A stretch of DNA of 64,000 bases from Raphanus sativus (Eukaryota > Streptophyta > Magnoliopsida > Brassicales > Brassicaceae). The position numbers and the translations under genes are program-made. The first letter of the stretch is position 1; each line of letters opens with the position of its first letter. A model generated the notes under the pieces. That model ran no database searches. It was not told the DNA's origin and was given only the letters and a program-made list of their open reading frames with translations. Location of the stretch: assembly GCF_000801105.2 (NCBI RefSeq), contig NC_079515.1, positions 32,325,407-32,389,406 of the forward strand. Reading direction: 5' to 3'. Positions 12,776-24,504 of the stretch are shown here, piece by piece.

Positions 12776-12830
12776 CCCTTTAAAACTGTTCGCTTGTCTT
12801 TTGATAGAGTCCAGACCACAAGTTCATTGT
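12776..12830 (+). repeat. Diverged copy of PUB49 3' flank
   Basis: The text from aaactgttcgcttgtc to gaccacaagtt closely matches 11144-11185, just after the PUB49 stop codon (aaactgttcacttgtc and onward), with a small indel. The two copies now flank the ARPC5 gene and lie in the same orientation. Confidence 0.7.
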
Positions 12831-13006
12831 TCTGGAACAACATGGAACCTTTGATGTTCAAAAGCTGAATGTGAGTAAAAACTTTTTTTTAGAAATCATT
12901 ATATAATAATCCTCACAATGGTTTGTATGCAAATGGCCTAACCTACAAAATAAATCAGCACAGAGAGATGGGTAAGAATCACATGTTTAGTTGTCTGCTT
13001 GTTGTT

Positions 13007-14642
13007 CTAAGGTAGACGCCATTTACTGTGCCAATATATAGACACCCTCGACCACATCGGAAACCCAAAACTTGACTCCAGAGGCTGATCAGCCGGTCCT
13101 CCTATCACCAACGGTAACCACACGTATCTCGAATCCCTCAAATCAGCAGGATTCCACCTATCCGCCATGAAGATAAACGCACCGGGAACACCAGGCAAAG
13201 GAATCACATACGTGCTCTGCGCAAAGAACGTCGTTAACCGGAAAACTTTATTACCACCAACGCATGGGTTCCCCAGCTTCTCCCACGGACCCATTATCGA
13301 CTCAGCCGCATGAGCCAGAGCCTCGTTTGGCGCCCACCCAGTGCACCAAGAAGTGATCATGTAATAAGTACCCTCGTGCTTGAAAACAGCCGGAGCTTCC
13401 CTGTGCTGTCCAACCATGACTCTCTTCATAACCGGCGTCACGTCTAGGTAGTCTTCGGTCAAGGGTCCGATGTGAAGCACGCTGTTGACTTCGGAAGAGT
13501 AAAACAGGTAAGCAACACCGTCTTGGTCGTCTTTAAAGACGGTCATGTCACGACTATCGAACCCGTGCGGACGTTTGCTGTATAGATACACGAATGGACC
13601 TGTTGGGGTATCGCTGATGGCTACACCAACCGAAGCTTTGGTGTAGTTAGCATCGTCGATGTGCATCCACATCACGTACTTGCCAGTCTTGTCGTTGTAG
13701 ATCACTTTGGGACGCTCGAGAACGTTGGATTTATGGAGATCATGGGTCTTGTTTGTTTCTTCGGCTCTGAGTACAATGCCTTCGTTTCTCCATGTCCATA
13801 AGTCTTTGGAAGAGTAACAACCTACCCCTATGATATCAACCTGAAGAGTGAAAGACAATAAGACTTTACTCAAAAATAAATGCAAATAGGAGAGATGAAT
13901 GTGTACTAACTCTAGCAGGTCCTTTCTTGTGAGCATGGTAGGTCGGTCCATCTTTATATTCACCGTACCAATAGTACGTGTTGGATTTATCGTCGTGGAG
14001 AATCCCTCCGCCGTGAGCTTGAATGGGGTTTCCTTCGGTGTCCAACCAGATCTTCCCGGGGAAGTAATGAAACGCATCTTCCATGTGCTTGGTCGGACCA
14101 AAGGAGGAGGTTTTGATGTCGGGGAAGAAAAGATGGCGGATGGGAGACTTGTCGTCGAGAAACTCATCGACGAGAGGGATGGGTTTTCTTGATCTCCGTT
14201 TACCTGGTGTACGAGGAGAACGCTTCCTAGGGTGGGGAGGTAAATTCAAGACCTCTTCTTCGACTCTAACGAGTTGGTGGAGAGCAGGAGGGTGTAGTAG
14301 TTGTAAGCGATGAGAAGAAGGAGCTTCTTGTTGTTGTTGATCATCAATGTTGTTATTGTCTTTTCTGGAGTAGAGCGAGATGAGATGAGCGAGGAGGAAG
14401 AATCCCACAACGGTCCATACTATAGTAAGCAATGAATGTCTGCAACCTCCTCCTGAATGCAAATAATTTAGTAATTATTCATTAAACTGGTTCTCTCTTT
14501 AATCAAAATCTAACTTATAGGATATTTGAGCTCTTCAGATCGCAAGTTGACTAAAGAGATATGAAAGTGTTCAAAAGACGGAATGATCGGAAAACTTACC
14601 TGAAACCCCCCGGAGACCTGGAGAAGCTGAATTTCCCGGCAT
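13007..14642 (-). CDS. GH43B: Glycosyl hydrolase family 43, Golgi exo-beta-1,3-galactosidase type
   Basis: Predicted 472 residues in three exons: 14642-14600 (start MPGNSASPGLRGVS), 14452-13911 and 13840-13007. The short first exon was found by its ATG and its GTTTCAG|GTAAG donor joining in phase to the CATTCAG|G acceptor. A hydrophobic segment (about residues 20-42, LLTIVWTVVGFFLLAHLI) makes it a type II membrane protein. A Pro/Arg-rich stem follows, then the GH43 five-bladed propeller starting at IQAHGGGILHDD and YYWYGEYKDG. Other conserved pieces are KSNVLERPKVIYNDKTGKYV and MVGQHREAPAVFKHEGTYYM. Arabidopsis GH43A and GH43B (At3g49880, At5g67540) are reported Golgi exo-beta-1,3-galactosidases acting on arabinogalactan proteins. 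The orthologue assignment rests on order and sequence. Confidence 0.9.
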
Positions 14643-15070
14643 CTATCTGTAAGTGTGAATCTAATACTTTGTCTCAGATCGGAAAAGAGATTAGGAAGGG
14701 TGAATGAATCTCAGAAGAAATCCAAAGCTAAAATTATGGAGAATAGAAAAGATTGGGTAGAGTGTGAAGTCTTAGTTGAGCTGGATCTATCAATTATTCT
14801 TTTGATTATTTCGACGCGCGAACGAAGAAGATGACAGTGATGATGGATGATGATTCAACTCTTCTTCTTCTCCTCCTCCTCCTCTCTCCGCGATTTTTGT
14901 TTTCTTTTGTATTTAAATCATTTAAATATACATGTGGTGAGAGACTCATTACCAAGTGCAATAATCTCTGTTATTAATATGAGTATCTCGACTCTAATAA
15001 TGCATTTCATTTTATTTTCCAGTTAATTTAACAGTTTATAATAATTGCAGGTTATTCACTCTAAGGTAAA
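14643..15070. other. GH43B upstream region with CTT/CTC microsatellite
   Basis: Holds the 5'UTR and promoter of the GH43B-like gene. It includes a cttcttcttctcctcctcctcctc run near 14861-14884, i.e. GA-rich on the transcribed strand and common in plant leaders. Beyond about 14930 it is AT-rich spacer. Confidence 0.5.
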
Positions 15071-16286
15071 TCTATATTATTAAAACAAAATACTTAATAG
15101 GATTTGCCCTTAGTTTTCAGTGATAATTACAATACTATACCACTAACTATTTTCTAAAAATAGAATTAATATTAAAAATATCCTAACTATATTACCTACT
15201 TAAATGCAAAGTATCCTTCTATGATTCTTAGTATCAATCAACATAAATGTTGTCATATACTCACGAATTAGAAATACTTTTGTCAAAATATTTTTTTCAA
15301 AAAACAAAAACACTTTTGTCAAAATATTAATGTACCATGCACAAGAAAACTTTAGTCTAATATATTTAGGCTCACTAAGAGTGAAAGAATCTTTTTACAT
15401 TATTCTAAAATTATAATACATAATTTAAAACTATCTAACATTACAACTTCTTCTAGGTGGATTTTAAAGTTTGACCTTATGTAATTAATGTTATATTAAT
15501 CTATTTATTATTAGACATGCCTTTTTATAAATAATTAATATCAACCATTACCATATTTTTTCACTTCTTACCTTATTATTATATCCACTACACATGTTTC
15601 CTTATATTGCATATATTTTACTATAAGCTAGATGCATCCACTAGCATATTATACTATAAGATAGATTATTAATAATACATCTACTAACATATAATACTAT
15701 ACGACAGATTACTAATAATACAATATATTATATGTATTCATTAACTTGCATCTATCAATATTAGCAATACTATAAAGACGACCAACTATATACTTTGAAC
15801 CTATAAACCATGATATACTAATTTATAACAAAAATGATATTACTGTTACAAATTAGTTTTTATAAAACTTATCTATAACATCAATTTGTTATATAAGATA
15901 AATTTAATCAAGACCCAAATCTTTTTTATCCTGTTCAGAAAAAAAGAAACCTACGAATATATACCATTAAGTTAGCCAAAAATCTTCCGAATAAATAGTA
16001 AATCTCACCAACCCAAAAAAAATGAATTAAAAATATAACAAAAGATATTATGTTTGAAATTTAGCTCACTCGATCGGGTATAAATCTGTTCATTTCAGGT
16101 ATGAGTTCTTCGAGTTCTCAACATTTGGATCTAAATAGGTATTTGGTTTTTTTTGTCCGGATCGATTTTTTGGGTTTCGGATCATTCTAGCTTTTTTATA
16201 TTATAAATCTTAAATAATATACAACATGTATATAAAATATGTGAATCAAAAGATAAATCCGCGCAGGCGCACGGGTCATGATCTAG
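15071..16286 (+). mobile_element. Non-autonomous Helitron with both ends visible
   Basis: The 5' end reads TCTATATTATTAAAAC, matching the standard 5' start of crucifer Helitrons. The 3' end has a GC-rich stem (ccgcgcaggcgcacgg) about 10 bp before the terminal CTAG. The element sits between a host A (15070) and T (16287), as Helitrons do. Its 1.2 kb interior is AT-rich with no ORF of note, so no RepHel protein is encoded. Confidence 0.85.
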
Positions 16287-16789
16287 TATGTATTTATAGC
16301 TTATACACATCATCCTTATACTATACTGATTACTGAATACTTAGATATATCATTTTAAATGACTATTATATTTAGTATGTTTATGATTTTTAAAAACTAC
16401 ATAGAAGATTTTAATATAAATACGAAATATGTTCAAAATTCTCAATTTCCTAATAACAAACCAATTTTAATTTTTACATTCAACTTTATTGGTTTTATAC
16501 ATATACATAGTTATTTACTATAATTCGAATATTTGATAAGCTGAAACTATGGAAGCATAAAACAAATTTAACAGTTGAACAAAAAATTAAAAAAAAAAAC
16601 AAAAATTTAACAGTTTTGAGGGAGAATAATATGAAGTATCCAAAAATCTTACACCAAAAAAAGAGTCTAAAACTATATTCATACCATAAAACCTTTTTAG
16701 GATACTATACACATTAACTAACTAAATACTTTTATTATTCTAACAAATATTCTTCGCATTTTTATTAGAACCAAGCCAAAAAACAGAAT

Positions 16790-17569
16790 TAGGGGTAGGC
16801 ATTCGGATACTCATTCATGTTTGATTCGGGTCAATACGGATTTTAGGTTTTCGGGAACAAAATTTTCAACCTCATTCGGGTGTTTATAAATTTTGGTTCG
16901 GATCTTTGCGGATTCGGATAATCCGTTGAAATTATTTTTAAAAAATTAAAATTTACATCTACTTTAAATTTCTCAAAATCTAAAAATAAAAATAAAATAT
17001 TACATATAAGTTTGAATAATGTATGCCAAAATACATAAACTTAACATATAAATGGGTTTGATATCAATATTTTGATAGAAAATCAATAGATTTTTTAAGT
17101 ATTTTTTTGGTGTTTTGAATATTTGTTTTGCTATATTAAACATTTGCTTTTAGAAAATTTCTAAAATATCATATATATTTTAGATACTTTTTATATATTA
17201 AATCTGAAAATAATTAATATATTTAATTATTTAAATATATTTCAGATACATTCGGATACCCGAAATATTTATGTTCGGATCAGGTTTGGTTTTGGTTCTC
17301 TAGATACAAAATTTTTGAACTCATTCAGATATTTAACTAATTTTGGTTGAGTACTAATTTTGTGATCGGATTCGGTTCTTCGGATTCGAGTTTTTTGCCT
17401 GGTCCTAATCAAAATAGTCAAATTGAAACCAAAACTAATTTGATAAATAACCGAAGGTTCCTATATCTTGGACTAAAAAACCACAATTAAACCAAAACCT
17501 AAAAAAAAAACAAAATATAATTAAACCAAAAATATTCCCGCGCTTTTAAAGCGCTGATCAAAAATCTAG
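16790..17569 (+). mobile_element. Helitron 3' part, 5' end unresolved
   Basis: A second 3' terminus is clear: cgcgcttttaaagcgctg hairpin, then atcaaaaatCTAG ending at 17569, followed by T. The interior contains ttcgg-rich repeats (attcggatac, ttcgggtg, gattcgg), common in crucifer Helitron families. A start could not be found between 16287 and about 16790, so the left border given is only where the characteristic interior begins. Confidence 0.65.
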
Positions 17570-17695
17570 TATATTTATATAATTCATGCACATGAGATGT
17601 AGATGTGGATCTCGAGTTGAGTGGTTGACAAATTCGTTTCCCACCCTTTTTTAACATAGACTAAATAAAAACACGTATATATGGTTGTAGACATG

Positions 17696-17814
17696 ATACT
17701 TGCTGTTTTTTTTTTTTTTTTTGTAAAATGTTAAATATTATACCAGAATTTTTGAGTTTGGTAAAATTGTTTTTTTGGTAAAATGTTAAATATTATACCA
17801 GAATACTTGCTGTT
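17696..17814. repeat. Small insertion with 12-bp flanking repeats and internal duplication
   Basis: atacttgctgtt occurs at 17696-17707 and 17803-17814. Between them lie a T tract and two copies of gtaaaatgttaaatattata ccagaat (17723-17749 and 17778-17804), 55 bp apart. The flanking repeats could be a target-site duplication or part of local tandem duplication. Confidence 0.6.
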
Positions 17815-17876
17815 GTTGAGACACACTTATTACAAATGTCACCTATTGACATTTTTTTTCTTTTTTTAAATACTCA

Positions 17877-18520
17877 CTAGATCTTGACCCGCGCTTTGAA
17901 AGCGCGGAATATTTTACGATGAAAAATTTTACTAACAACTCTATGAATATTTTGGTAACTTTAAAGAGTGTATTTAAAATATTTTTTGTATTTAAATCAG
18001 TGTTTTTAATTCAACCTGATTGTGATTATACCGGTTAATCCGGAGATCTAACAATTCAATTTAGGTTTTTAAAATATTCATATTAAAAAATCACTAAAAC
18101 CCGAGACTAATTGATTGAACTGATGGATGACCGATATGTAATCTAATTTGATTTAAATTGTAATAGTTTCATAATTTGTAATCTTATAATCTAAATTTTA
18201 AAGTTTATTATTTTGCAATTTATGAAATTATGACGTTTTTACAAAATTTTAAAGAGAAAATGATGAATATAAAATAACTAAGATTAATTATTGTATTGTT
18301 TGGAAACATTGATAGTAGTATATAAAATATATTGTTTGGAAACATTAATAATAGTATAAAAAATAAAGTATATTGTTTGGAAAAATAGATAGTAGTATAA
18401 AGAAAGGAACATTAGTGATTTGATGTAGATTTAACTATAAAATATAAATGTGTATTTAATTTAAAAATTTACAAAATAAATGTTAGGTCCAACAGAATGT
18501 TTCTGTTTTAATAAGATAGA
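17877..18520 (-). mobile_element. Non-autonomous Helitron on the minus strand
   Basis: Read on the minus strand it begins TCTATCTTATTAAAAC at 18520 and ends with the hairpin ccgcgctttcaaagcgcgg, then gtcaagatCTAG at 17877. Host A and T flank it (complements of 18521 and 17876). At 644 bp it is too short to code for a helicase. Three related repeats around gtttggaaa(c/a)at(t/a)gat occur at about 18299-18395. Confidence 0.85.
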
Positions 18521-19395
18521 TATTTTTACCTTTGAATAAGCAATTTTTTTCCCAGTCGATGGCTAGTGACATTGAGAAGAAGAAGATTGAGAAGAAGAAG
18601 ATGAGTTGTTTTCTGATCGTATGGAAGCAACAAGTGACTGAGTCTGTACCTTCATTATCACTCTTCGGATGTTTGATGTTTCTCATTATGCCATCCAGAG
18701 GTGGCTTATATTCTTGTATAACCCATTACATTACCTATGTGGGGGCTAAAAGCCCACAGCAAAGCCCATCTATACGGCTCTCAATCCATTATTGCCTGCC
18801 TAGAAACGGCGCGTATTAGTGCAGCTCCCAGTCCCACCAACTCAGCCGCCAATCTCTCCTGGAATCGCCACTTACCAGCTAATCATTAGTTCATGGTTAA
18901 CACGCGCCTCCTTCACGCGAGTGGTGGCGTGATCTGCACATATTATTTTTCTTGTTTTCTTATTATAAAACGAGATTTCTATTCTTCTTCCGAACTTCTC
19001 TCTGTCCCATCGAATCTTTCTTCTCATTGGCTGATACACAAAATTTAATAATTTACAGAATAGCGCCATGATTTTCGCTCTGTCACACACACCTTCATTT
19101 CTCCTAATCTAATCAGGACCGTCAATCACACGATTGAGAAGGACCTACGCAGATTTAACGGTCCAGATCTCGTGAATTTTGATTTTAATTCGCCGGCTCT
19201 CGATTAAAAGAAAAAATCTTCGACGAGATAAGCAGCAGCAGCCCAAGAAGAAGGTCTAGAAAAGGAAGAGAGAGGGAGAGAGAAGCTTCCATTTGAACCC
19301 ATAGAGATCCCGTCCCGTGGAGGAGAATTTCTAGCAGACCGATCTCTTTTCTCTTGTCTCTCTGTCTTTCTCGGAAACTGTCTAAATCATAAACT
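18521..19395 (+). promoter_or_regulatory. Promoter and leader of the ARL GTPase gene
   Basis: Site II motifs (aaaagcccac, aaagcccatc) occur near 18747-18770. A GC-richer stretch follows, then a GA-rich leader with gaagaaggtc and ggaagagagagg repeats near 19240-19280. Open frames here have no recognisable product. Confidence 0.45.
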
Positions 19396-20794
19396 ATGGG
19401 TTTGTGGGATGCTTTTCTCAATTGGCTTCGCAGGTTAGTTTCTCTCCCGTATTCGAGTTTAATGTAAGGAAAAAAAATCCAACTTTCTTCGCCGAATTCA
19501 ATTATAATCTGTGATTACTAGGACGGAATTAGGGCTTCTAGCGGAATTAATTTCTGATTCATATGTGATTGTAGGAATAGCAGCAATACGACCACATCAA
19601 TCTCTGACTAATAAGAATGCTACAAACTTAACTCTTTTGGTTTGGTCTTCAAGTCTGTCTGCCTCTAGATTTGCTAATCAAGTTTAGGTTTAGTTAGTTT
19701 AGACAAATACACTTTGTGAATCCATCTTGGAGTTAAATTAGTAGATAAACATTTCTTCACAAAGAGCAAAGTGAATAGCTTTGTGAATAATGAGGATGTG
19801 CAAATATACTCCTATGGACTAACTAACTGCTCTTGGTTTCTTAGGGAAAATCTCTTCTTTTCTTCTATTACAATTGATTGAATATGTCATTTTGCAGCCT
19901 CTTCTTCAAGCAAGAAATGGAGCTTTCCTTGATAGGACTTCAAAATGCTGGAAAGACATCTCTTGTTAACGTCGTTGCTGTAAGCATTGCTCTCTATCCC
20001 AAAAACCCCCCTAGTCTTGTTCTTCTATATGTTTCTTAACCCCTCTACTGATGGTTCTCTTTTATCTCTCATTTTTTCAGACCGGTGGATACAGTGAAGA
20101 CATGATTCCTACGGTGGGTTACACTTCTCCCTATTGAAATGCTTTTAAGTAACAAAACATTTGCTAAAAGAAGTTTGTTCTTCTCCCCTCTCAGGTAGGG
20201 TTCAACATGAGGAAAGTGACAAAAGGAAGCGTCACAATCAAACTCTGGGATCTTGGTGGTCAACCTAGGTTCCGCAGCATGTGGGAACGCTACTGCCGTT
20301 CTGTTTCCGCCATTGTGTAATAATCTCTATCTTAATTCACTATGCTTTTAGTTTTTCATATGACTTAACAAAAAAACTCTTGTGCTCTCTTGCTGCTGCT
20401 TGATTATGATTCCAGGTATGTAGTTGATGCTGCTGATCCTGACAACCTTAGTGTCTCGAAAAGCGAACTCCATGATTTGTTGAGCAAGACCTCGCTTAGT
20501 GGTATCCCTCTTCTAGTCCTCGGTAACAAAATCGACAAGCCTGGTGCTCTGTCCAAAGATGACTTAACCGAGGAAATGTAAGCCAAGCACAACAAAAACA
20601 CTTGTCTCTCTTTAAATTCGATGATTCTGAAGATGTTTTTTTTATCTCCATTGTTTGTTTGTTTGTTTGCCAACAGGGGGCTCAAGTCGCTCACAGATAG
20701 AGAAGTGTGTTGCTTCATGATATCTTGCAAGAACTCTACCAACATTGACCAAGTGATTGATTGGCTTGTAAAGCACTCCAAGTCAGCAAGCTAA
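19396..20794 (+). CDS. ARLA1D: ARF-like small GTPase, ARLA1 (ARL8) type
   Basis: Predicted 184 residues in six exons: 19396-19433, 19898-19979, 20081-20113, 20195-20316, 20416-20577 and 20677-20794. ARL8-type GTPases act on endolysosomal or vacuolar membranes and, in plants, are host factors for tobamovirus replication complexes. The N-terminal amphipathic helix [19 protein letters not shown] is family-typical and replaces the myristoylated ARF start. Nucleotide-binding motifs: GLQNAGKT (residues 26-33), [10 protein letters not shown] and NKIDKPGA. Length is exactly that of the family. Placed as At5g67560 by its position before DG1. Confidence 0.95.
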
Positions 20795-21143
20795 ACAAGA
20801 ACCCGTCTGCATTTTCTTCATCTTTTCTCAGTCTTCCTGTGTGTTGCAACTCCTTTGATGGTGGAAGAATGACAATTTTTTTTTCTTTGTTTTAAATCCT
20901 GTGAGAAACAAGATTTGTCTTTGTTTTTTTATCCTCTTTCTTCTTCTTCTGTATATTAGTTTTGATTTGTTTTCTTAATTCACCTTCCTTCAGGGTCGGA
21001 TTTGAAAGAATTAAAACGTACTGGGTTAATTCATAATTTTCTAGAAATATCAGACCAAAAACGGAGATTTCAAAATTTAAACGGATAAAGGCTAAAGCTA
21101 AGCTAAACTATACGCTTCACTTGCTACTGCTCTCCTCGCGACA

Positions 21144-24100
21144 ATGGACGCATCGGTGGTGAGATTCTCCCAACCTCCGGCAAGATTGCCGCCGGAATTC
21201 GAACCGGATATGGAGAAGATCAAACGGAGACTTCTCAAGTACGGCGTCGATCCTACCCCTAAAATTCTCAAAAATCTTCGAAAGAAGGAAATTCAAAAGC
21301 ACAACCGGAGAACTAAGCGCCAAACCGAGTCGGAGGGGGAGACGGTATACACGGAGGCGCAGAGACAGTCTATGGAGGAAGAAGCTCGTTTCGAGACCTT
21401 AAAACGGGAATACAAGCAGTTCACGAGGACGGTTTCGGGAGATAGGAGCGGCGGCGAAAGGAGTTTGATAGTTGGGAATCCATGGGAGGGAATCGAGAGA
21501 GTGAGGTTGAAGGAGCTCGTCGGTGGTGTCCGGAGAGAAGATTTGAGTGACGGGAAAACGAGGAGAGAGAATCTGAAAGAGCTGAAGAAGATACTGGAGC
21601 AGGATCTCCGTTGGGTTCTCGAGGACGACGTTGATGACGTGGAAGAAGAGTACAGTCTAGTGGCGGCTCGAAACGACGACGTAGGGTTTGATCCTGCAAA
21701 ACGGTGGCGTAACGAAGGAGAAGCAGTCCGTGTTCTCGTTGACAGGTATTTGATAATTTTTTCGAAAGCTTTTGATTGATGACCAAAATTAATTGTGTTC
21801 GATTGATTGCAAATTAGGTTGAGTAGTAGAGAAATTACTGAGAAGCATTGGAAGTTTGTGAGGATGATGAATCAATCAGGGCTTCAATTCAACGAAGATC
21901 AAATGCTTAAGATTGTTGATCGATTAGGACGCAAACGGAGCTGGAAACAAGCTCTAGCTGTTGTTCATTGGGTCTATTCCGATAAGAAGCGTAAACACCT
22001 TAGGAGCAGGTTTGTGTACACCAAGCTTTTGTCTGTTGTTGGGTTTGCAAGGAGGCCCCAGGAAGCTCTCCAGATATTCAAACAGATGCTTGTAAGTGAC
22101 TTTAAGTAATTTTTGTTGCGGTTTTTTTTGGTGGGGGTTAACTCTCATATCCATTAGTCAATATTAGGGTGATCGGCAGTTGTATCCTGATATGGCGGCG
22201 TACCACAGTATTGCTGTGACGCTTGGGCAAGCAGGGTTGTTGAAAGAGTTGCTCAAGGTAATCGAGCTAATGAGGCAGAAACCAACTAAGCTTATTAAGA
22301 ATTTGCGCCAGAAGAACTGGGATCCTGTGCTTGAACCAGACGTGGTTGTGTACAATTCTGTAAGTGAGAGAGCTTTTGAGCGAATTATTGAATTTTTATT
22401 TTATGCAACATAATTATCACTATTTCTAATTGCTGCCTGCCTGGCTTTAACTGGTTCCCCAGATTTTGAACGCTTGTGTTCCATCACGCCAATGGAAAGC
22501 TGTTTCATGGGTATTTATTGAGTTAAGAAAAAACGGTCTGAGACCTAATGGAGCTACCTATGGACTTGCGATGGAGGTTTGCTTTCCTAACAGAAACTAT
22601 ACGTTGTAGATGTTTTTTTTAGTGTCGTTTGTAGTGGAAACCCTCGTAAATTTATTCGCAAAGATATGCTTGTTACAGGTTATGCTGGAGTCAGGGAAGT
22701 ACGATCGTGTTTACGAGTTCTTTAGGAAGATGAAAAGCAGTGGCGAAGCTCCAAAAGCAATTACATACAAGGGTAGCTATCTGTATTTTGGTTTTTGTTT
22801 CTTCTTTTTGTGTATTGGTAACTTAATATGATTCTTATGGCGCGTGATTTATTCTCAGTTCTTGTACGAGCTCTCTGGAGAGAAAACAAAATCGAGGAAG
22901 CTGTTGAAGCGGTAAGAGATATGGAACAAAAGGGAGTTATAGGAACAGGTTCTGTTTACTATGAACTGGCATGCTGTCTCTGCAACAACGGGCGCTGGCG
23001 TGAAGCAATGCTCGAGGCAAGTTCCCTCATCGTTTAACCACTTTCTGCTTATCAGAAAACCTCTGCGGTATTAATCTTATTCAGAACGTATTAATAATGC
23101 AGGTAGGGAGGATAAAAAGGCTTGAAAACTGCAAACCCCTCGAGATTACTTTCACAGGACTCATAGCAGCTTCATTGAACGGTGGTCATGTTGATGATTG
23201 CATGGCTATATTCCAGTATATGAAAGATGTATGCGATCCGAACATAGGAACCGTGAACACGATGCTTAGAGTTTACGGAAGGAACGATATGTTTGTCGAA
23301 GCTAAAGAGCTGTTTGAAGAGATTGTCAGAGAGAAAGAGACTCATCTGGTCCCAGACGAGTATACATACAGCTTCATGCTCGAAGCGTCAGCTAGATCGC
23401 TCCAATGGGAATACTTTGAGCATGTGTACAAGACGATGATTCTCTCCGGGTATCAAATTGATCAAACGAAACACGTACCAATGCTTATAGAAGCATCAAG
23501 AGCTGGGAAGGTAACGGAATCATTACATAGTTTGACGTTTTTTCTATTTGTGTTTATGGAAGCATAAAGCTATGTAGTTTCGTTTGTAAATGCAGTGGAG
23601 TCTTATAGAGCATGCCTTCGATGCAATTCTTGAAGATGGAGAAATCCCTCACCCATTGTTCTTCACTGAAATGTTGTGCCACGCGACAGCTAAAGGCGAT
23701 TACCAAAGAGCAATTACACTGATCAACACCGTGGCTCTGGCTTCTTTCCAGATCAGTGAAGAAGAATGGAGTGATCTTTTCGAGGAGAATCAAGACTGGG
23801 TTACTCGGGAGAATCTACAGAAACTCTCTGATTACATCCTTGACTGTGATTATGCAAGTGAACCAACGGTCTCAAACCTCTCAAAGTCGTTGAAGTCTCT
23901 ATGTGGGTCTTCTTCAACACAACCATTGTTAGCCATTGATGTAGCAACTCAAAGTCACAGCGAGAAACCGGAGGAAGATTTGCTGCTTCATGATACAGCA
24001 GTGGAAGAGGAGAATGGTGCGAAAGGGGAAGCTTGGGAATTTACGGAGACTGAACTTGAGACGTTGGGTCTAGAAGAACTAGAGATCGATGATGATGAAG

Positions 24101-24189
24101 AATCTAGTGATTCTGATACACTTTCAGTTTATGACATTCTGAAAGAATGGGAAGAGAGTAGTGAAAAAAGAGAGTTAAATTGCCTGTAA
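21144..24189 (+). CDS. DG1: PPR protein DELAYED GREENING 1 type
   Basis: Predicted 811 residues in eight exons: 21144-21745, 21818-22091, 22168-22359, 22463-22576, 22679-22772, 22859-23016, 23103-23510 and 23596-24189. DG1 is a chloroplast pentatricopeptide repeat protein needed for plastid-encoded polymerase transcription early in greening. The N-terminal 200 residues are charged (KIKRRLLKYGVDPTPKILKN). Degenerate PPR units follow from about residue 210 (RFVYTKLLSVVGFARRPQEA, LEPDVVVYNSILNACV, PNIGTVNTMLRVYGRND). The tail is acidic (LETLGLEELEIDDDEESSDSD). Intron 6 uses a GC donor (CTCGAG|GCAAGT). Orthologue of At5g67570. Confidence 0.94.
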
Positions 24190-24504
24190 ATTTCTCAAAA
24201 AATCTTAATTTACTTGTTTATTCATCTCCTTCAAACCTACAAGTGCCAAGCAGATCATCCACATACAGAGGAAAGAAAGTCTTGAGTTTTACAGAATCTC
24301 AGAGATATGAACATACATATATGATCAAACAGCGGATTTACACTTCTACAAAACAGAACAAAAAGAGAAGAAAGGTAGTGAAAACTTTTTTAACTCTGCA
24401 GGTGATGAGATACCGCCTGACTGGTAATGATAGATATGTATATATAGGGGCTTGCTCTGTTATAGAACTTTCCCATGATGGATGGCTTCTCTTGCTTTAA
24501 TGTT

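Noticed and set aside
13899..14313. Plus-strand ORFs of 97 and 76 residues
   Set aside because: They are antisense to GH43B exon 2 and have no similarity of their own.
14452..14462. Start of GH43B at 14462 (MHSGGG)
   Set aside because: The codon there is TTG inside the intron acceptor; the first exon with a real ATG lies at 14642.
18532..18819. Plus-strand ORF of 95 residues upstream of the ARL gene
   Set aside because: Low-complexity Lys/Glu run next to a Helitron end, no similarity, and it overlaps the probable promoter.
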